Assembly (NCBI GenBank): GCA_905221605.1
Contig: CAJNDS010002733.1
Coordinates: forward strand, 75,001 to 139,000
DNA length: 64,000 nt
Direction of reading: 5' to 3'
Source: Symbiodinium natans
Taxonomy: Eukaryota > Sar > Dinophyceae > Suessiales > Symbiodiniaceae
Part shown: positions 59,750-64,000 of the stretch, in pieces
Layout: every line of letters begins with the position of its first letter
Position numbering within the stretch: position 1 is the stretch's first letter
Notes under the pieces: generated by a model
The model's database searches: none
What the model saw: only the letters and a program-made list of their open reading frames with translations
What the model was told of the DNA's origin: nothing
Program-made: the position numbers and the translations under genes

Positions 59750-60410
59750 ATAATGATATAAGACGGAAACATATAATAAAGATGACAAAAAGATGATAAA
59801 CGACTACAAAAAGATGACAGAAAGATGATAAAAGATGATAAAAGATGACAAAAAGATGATAAAAGATGATAAAAGATGATAAAAGATGATAAAAGATGAT
59901 AAAAGATGATAACGATAGAAGATGATTAAGATAAAATGCTTTCAAAAACAAAGTCCAAACGATGACCCGATTAAAAGATGATAAAAGATGATAAAAAGAT
60001 GACAAAAAAGATGATAAAAGATTATAACAAAAAGATAACAAAAGGTGATAACGATAGAATATGATTAGGATAAAGGATGCTTTCCAAACAAGATCCAAAC
60101 GATGACCCGATTAAAAGATGATAAAAGATGATAAAAATATGACAAAATGATAAAAGATTACAACAAAAAGATAACAAAAATGTGATAACGATAGAATATG
60201 ATTAGGATAAAGGATGCTTTCCAAATAAGATCCAAACGATGACCCGATTAAAAGATGATAAAAGATGATAAAAATATGACAAAAATGATAAAAGATTACA
60301 ACAAAAAGGTAACAAAAAGGTGATAACGATAGAATATGATTATGACAAAGGATGCTTTCCAAATAAGATCCAAACGATGACCCGATTAGAAGATGATTAA
60401 AGGTGACAAA
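59750..60410. repeat. GATGATAAAA array with ~135-bp higher-order unit
   Basis: A GATGATAAAA array leads into about three copies of a longer unit ending AGGATGCTTTCCAAATAAGA and CGATGACCCGATTA. The ORFs on the minus strand are low complexity. Confidence 0.85.
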
Positions 60411-63400
60411 AAGAATAAATTAATTGAATTAATTGTACAGAATTGAATTAAATTATTTAAATCCCCGGCCTCTTTAAATAATTTAAATAATTTAAACAAG
60501 TTACATGGTCGGAAATTCGGCCTCAGGCGACTCCGGCCCAGAGCCTGGACTTGGGAGCATTTAAACAATTTAAATAATTTAAATACGCGCAATAAAATTG
60601 CCTCCGGGCAAAATTTGGCCAAATCGAGCCGCGCATTCCTTATCGCGTACAAAGAGCAGCCCGACTTGGCTAAATTTTGCCCGGAGGCTGCCGGGAAAAA
60701 TTTGGCCAAATCGAGCCGCGAGAGTTTATATAGTTTCGGGCCTTCAGAAAGGCGCGGCTCGATTTGGCCAAATTTTGCCCGGAGGCTGCCGGGCAAAATT
60801 TGGCCAAATCGAGCCGCGAGAGTTTATATAGTTTCGGGCCTTCAGAAAGGCGCCGCTCGATTTGGCCAAATTTTGCCGGGCAGTCTGCGGGCAAAATTTG
60901 GCCAAATCGAGCCGCGAGTCTGCGGGCTCAGAGCTTGGATTTGGAAGCATTTAAATAATTTAAATAATTCAAATAATTTAAATAATTTAATTGGGCCGAA
61001 TTAAATTATTTAAATTATTTAAATCCCCCGGCCTCTTTAAATAATTTAAATAATTTAAATAATTTAAATAATTTAATTGGGCCGAGTTAAATGATTTAAA
61101 TTATTTAAATCCCCCGGCCTCTTTAAATAATTTAAATAATTTAGATAATTTAAATAATTTAAGTAATTTAATTGGCCTGAATTAAATTATTTAAATTATT
61201 TAAATTATTTAAATAATTTAAATGGTCGGAAATTCGGCCTCAGGCGACTCCGGCCCGATGCCTGGATTTGGGAGCATTAAAAAAATTTAAATAATTTAAA
61301 TAATTGAAATAATTTAAATAATTTAATTGGGCCGAATTAAATTATTTAAATTATTTAAATCCCCCGGCCTATTTAAATAATTTAAATGATTTAAATAATT
61401 TAAATAATTTAATTGGCCTGAATTAAATTATTTAAATTATTTAAATTATTTAAATAATTTAAATGGTCGGAAATTCGGCCTCAGGCGACTCCGGCCCGGA
61501 GCCTGGATTTGGGAGCATTTAAACAATTTAAATAATTTAAATAATTTAAATAATTTAAATAATTTAATTGGGCCGAATTAAATTATGAAAATTATTTAAA
61601 TCCCCCGGCCTATTTAAATAATTTAAATAATTTAAATAATTTAAATAATTTAAATAATTTAAATAATTTAAATAATTTAAATAATTTAAATAATTTAAAT
61701 AATTTAAATAATTTAAATAATTTAAATAATTTAAATAATTTAATCGGGCCGAATTAAATCATTTAAATTATTTAAATTATTTAAATTATTTAAATTATTT
61801 AAATAATTTAAATGGTCGGAAATTCGGCCTCAGGCGACTCCGGCCCGGAGCCTGGATTTGGGAGCATTTAAATAATTGAAATAAATTAAATAATTTAAAT
61901 AATTTAAATAATTTAAATAATTTAAATAATTTAAATAATTTAAATAATTTAATTGGCCTGAATTACATTATTTAAATTATTTAAATTATTTAAATAATTT
62001 AAATGGTCGGAAATTCGGCCTCAGGCGACTCCGGCCCGATGCCTGGATTTGGGAGCATTTAAATCATTTAAATAATTTAAATAATTTAAATACTTTAAAT
62101 AATTTAAATAATTTAAATAATTTAAATAATTTAATCGGGCCGAATTAAATCATTTAAATTATTTAAATCCCCCGGCCTATTTAAATAATTTAAATACTTT
62201 AAATAATTTAAATAATTTAAATAATTTAATTGGCCTGAATTAAATTATTTAAATTATTTAAATTATTTAAATTATTTAAATAATTTAAATGGTCGGAAAT
62301 TCGGCCTCAGGCGACTCCGGCCCGGAGCCTGGATTTGGGAGCATTTAAATAATTTAAATAATTTAAATAATTTAAATAATTTAAATATTTTAATTGGGCC
62401 GAATTAAATTATTAAAATTATTTAAATCCCCCGGCCTATTTAAATAATTTAAATAATTTAAATAGTTTAAATAATTAAATTGGCCTGAATTAAATTATTT
62501 AAATTATTTAAATTATTTAAATTATTTAAATTATTTAAATAATTTAAATGGTCGGAAATTCGGCCTCAGGCGACTCCGGCCCGCAGCCTGGATTTGGGAG
62601 CATTTAAATAATTTAAATAATTTAAATAATTTAAATAATTTAAATAATTTAATTGGGCCGAATTAAATTATTTAAATTATTTAAATCCCCCGGCCTCTTT
62701 AAATAATTTAAATAAATTAAATAATTTAAATAATTTAATTGGCCTGAATTAAATTATTTAAATTATTTAAATTATTTAAATGGTCGGAAATTCGGCCTCA
62801 GGCGACTCCGGCCCGGAGCCTGGATTTGGGAGCATTTAAATAATTTAAATAATTTAAATAATTTAAATAATTTAATTGGGCCGAATTATTTAAATTATTT
62901 AAATCCCCCGGCCTCTTTAAATAATTTAAATAATTTAAATAATTTAAATAATTTAAATAATTTAAATAATTTAATTGGCCTGAATTAAATTATTTAAATT
63001 ATTTAAATCCCCCTGCCTCCTTAAATAATTGAAATAATTTAAATATTTTAATTGGCCGGAATTAAATTATTTAAATTATTTAAATTATTTAAATTATTTA
63101 AATAATTTAAATGGTCGGAAATTCGGCCTCAGGCGACTCCGGCCCGCAGCCTGGATTTGGGAGCATTAAAATAATTTAAATAATTTAAATAATTTAAATA
63201 ATTTAAATAATTTAATTGGGCCGAATTAAATGATTTAAATTATTTAAATCCTCCGGCCTCTTTAAATAATTTAAATAATTTAAATAATTTAAATAATTTA
63301 ATTGCGCGGAATTAATTTATTTAAATTAGTTAAATCCCCCGGCCTCCTTAATCAATTTAAACAATTTAAATAATTTAATTCGCCTGAATTAAATTATTTA

Positions 63401-63560
63401 AATTATTTAAATCCCCGGGCCTCTTTCAACTATTTAAATAATTTAAATAATTTAATTGGTCTCAATTAAATCATTTAAATTATTTAAATCACCCGACTTA
63501 TTTAAATAATTAAATGGGTTGTAGTTTTTATTTAAATTATTTAAATAATTTAAATTATTT
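60411..63560. repeat. AT-palindromic satellite with GC-rich core
   Basis: Long runs of AATTTAAATAATTTAAAT surround a GC-rich core (GGTCGGAAATTCGGCCTCAG, GCGACTCCGGCC, GCCTGGATTTGGGAGCAT). The core occurs nine times, near 60507, 61224, 61465, 61814, 62005, 62291, 62550, 62782 and 63113. Linkers AATTGGGCCGAATTAAATT and AATTGGCCTGAATTAAATT are themselves near-palindromes. Confidence 0.9.
60595..60925. repeat. Second cluster of the TTTGGCCAAATTTTGCC repeat
   Basis: Three inverted pairs of GGCAAAATTTGGCCAAATCG and its complement, with a GAGAGTTTATATAGTTTCGG linker, embedded in the AT-rich satellite. They are related to 56930-57560. Confidence 0.85.
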
Positions 63561-64000
63561 AAATAATTATCAGTTAAATAGAAAAGAAGAGAGGTTAAAT
63601 AGACCCGAAAGGTTGCTCTTTCATATATGTATATATATACATATACATGTGCTAGACACATGTGCGTGCTTCAACCCTAAACCCTAAACCCTGAACCCGA
63701 AACCCTAAACCCCAAACCCGAAACCCTACCGTAGTTGCATGGTCCTGGGGCTGCAGTCTAGGGTTCAACCTGCGCGCTTTCAATTCAAGCCCTAAGCCTG
63801 AACGCCAAACTCAAACTCGATCGGCCACACGGGTGGCAAGAAACTACCCTTGTAGGTGTAGTCTTCTTATGGTTTAGGGGCTTGGGGGTTTTGGGTTCTT
63901 AGGGTTCTCGGTTTAGGGGTTTAGGGGTTTGCGGACGCCTCTAAACCCTACAAAAACCCTCGAAGCCTTTCAGGAGGGCCCCTTGGGTGCCCCTGAAGGG
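63561..64000. repeat. Return of telomeric arrays
   Basis: A short TATATG tract (63625-63655), a CCCTAAA array with CCCGAAA variants (63673-63728), unique sequence and degenerate TTTAGGGG motifs (63870-63935). No gene can be supported. Confidence 0.75.

Overview
The window is nuclear DNA of a unicellular eukaryote carrying one complete integrated DNA virus. Arrays of the plant/algal-type telomere heptamer (CCCTAAA, equally TTTAGGG) occur dozens of times outside the virus, in both orientations. Host genes appear only as short exon-like islands, some with non-GT donors. One downstream ORF encodes a small membrane/secreted protein with an ShK-like cysteine motif of a kind I associate with dinoflagellates. 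A dinoflagellate is therefore my best guess, but other algae with TTTAGGG telomeres are not excluded.

Layout. (1) 1-10630: host DNA with interstitial telomeric arrays, small inverted-repeat elements, an ATT-rich microsatellite (6240-6775), a ~52-bp minisatellite (7190-7790) and several probable exons. (2) 10631-32134: a 21.5-kb Polinton/Maverick-like element (polinton-like virus, PLV), bounded by perfect 349-bp terminal inverted repeats and inserted in a poly-G tract. (3) 32135-51500: host DNA as in (1), with a 3.7-kb minisatellite (38530-42215) and further exon-like islands, mostly on the + strand. (4) 51500-63650: a repeat desert made of at least eight different tandem or palindromic repeat families. 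(5) 63650-64000: telomeric arrays again.

The virus. About 21 intact genes are visible. Replication and integration: protein-primed family B DNA polymerase with its full exonuclease and polymerase motifs, and a retroviral-type DDE integrase. Virion: double-jelly-roll major capsid protein, penton-like minor capsid protein, A32/FtsK-type packaging ATPase, and a long fibre with a C-terminal S74 intramolecular chaperone. Accessory: a class-3-lipase-like protein, a GIY-YIG nuclease, several zinc-finger proteins, and two proteins sharing an N-terminal KLRPTY motif. The leftmost gene is much richer in GC than the rest and carries what looks like a ubiquitin-like fold ending in a Gly-Gly-Gly. I found no adenovirus-type maturation protease.

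Two promoter classes stand out. Polymerase and accessory genes carry ACTTAAAG followed by a TATA-like stretch 20-30 nt before the ATG. Most virion-module genes carry a TCTA box in AT-rich sequence 10-28 nt before the ATG, as in the late promoters described for CroV and mavirus. This suggests an early/late programme, perhaps linked to a co-infecting giant virus. All viral genes are open and the TIRs are identical, so the insertion looks recent or still functional.

The host part holds two further points of interest. A telomeric array lies inside one terminal repeat of a MITE, flanked by a 5-bp duplication, and the coding islands lie directly between telomeric arrays, which therefore seem to occupy introns.
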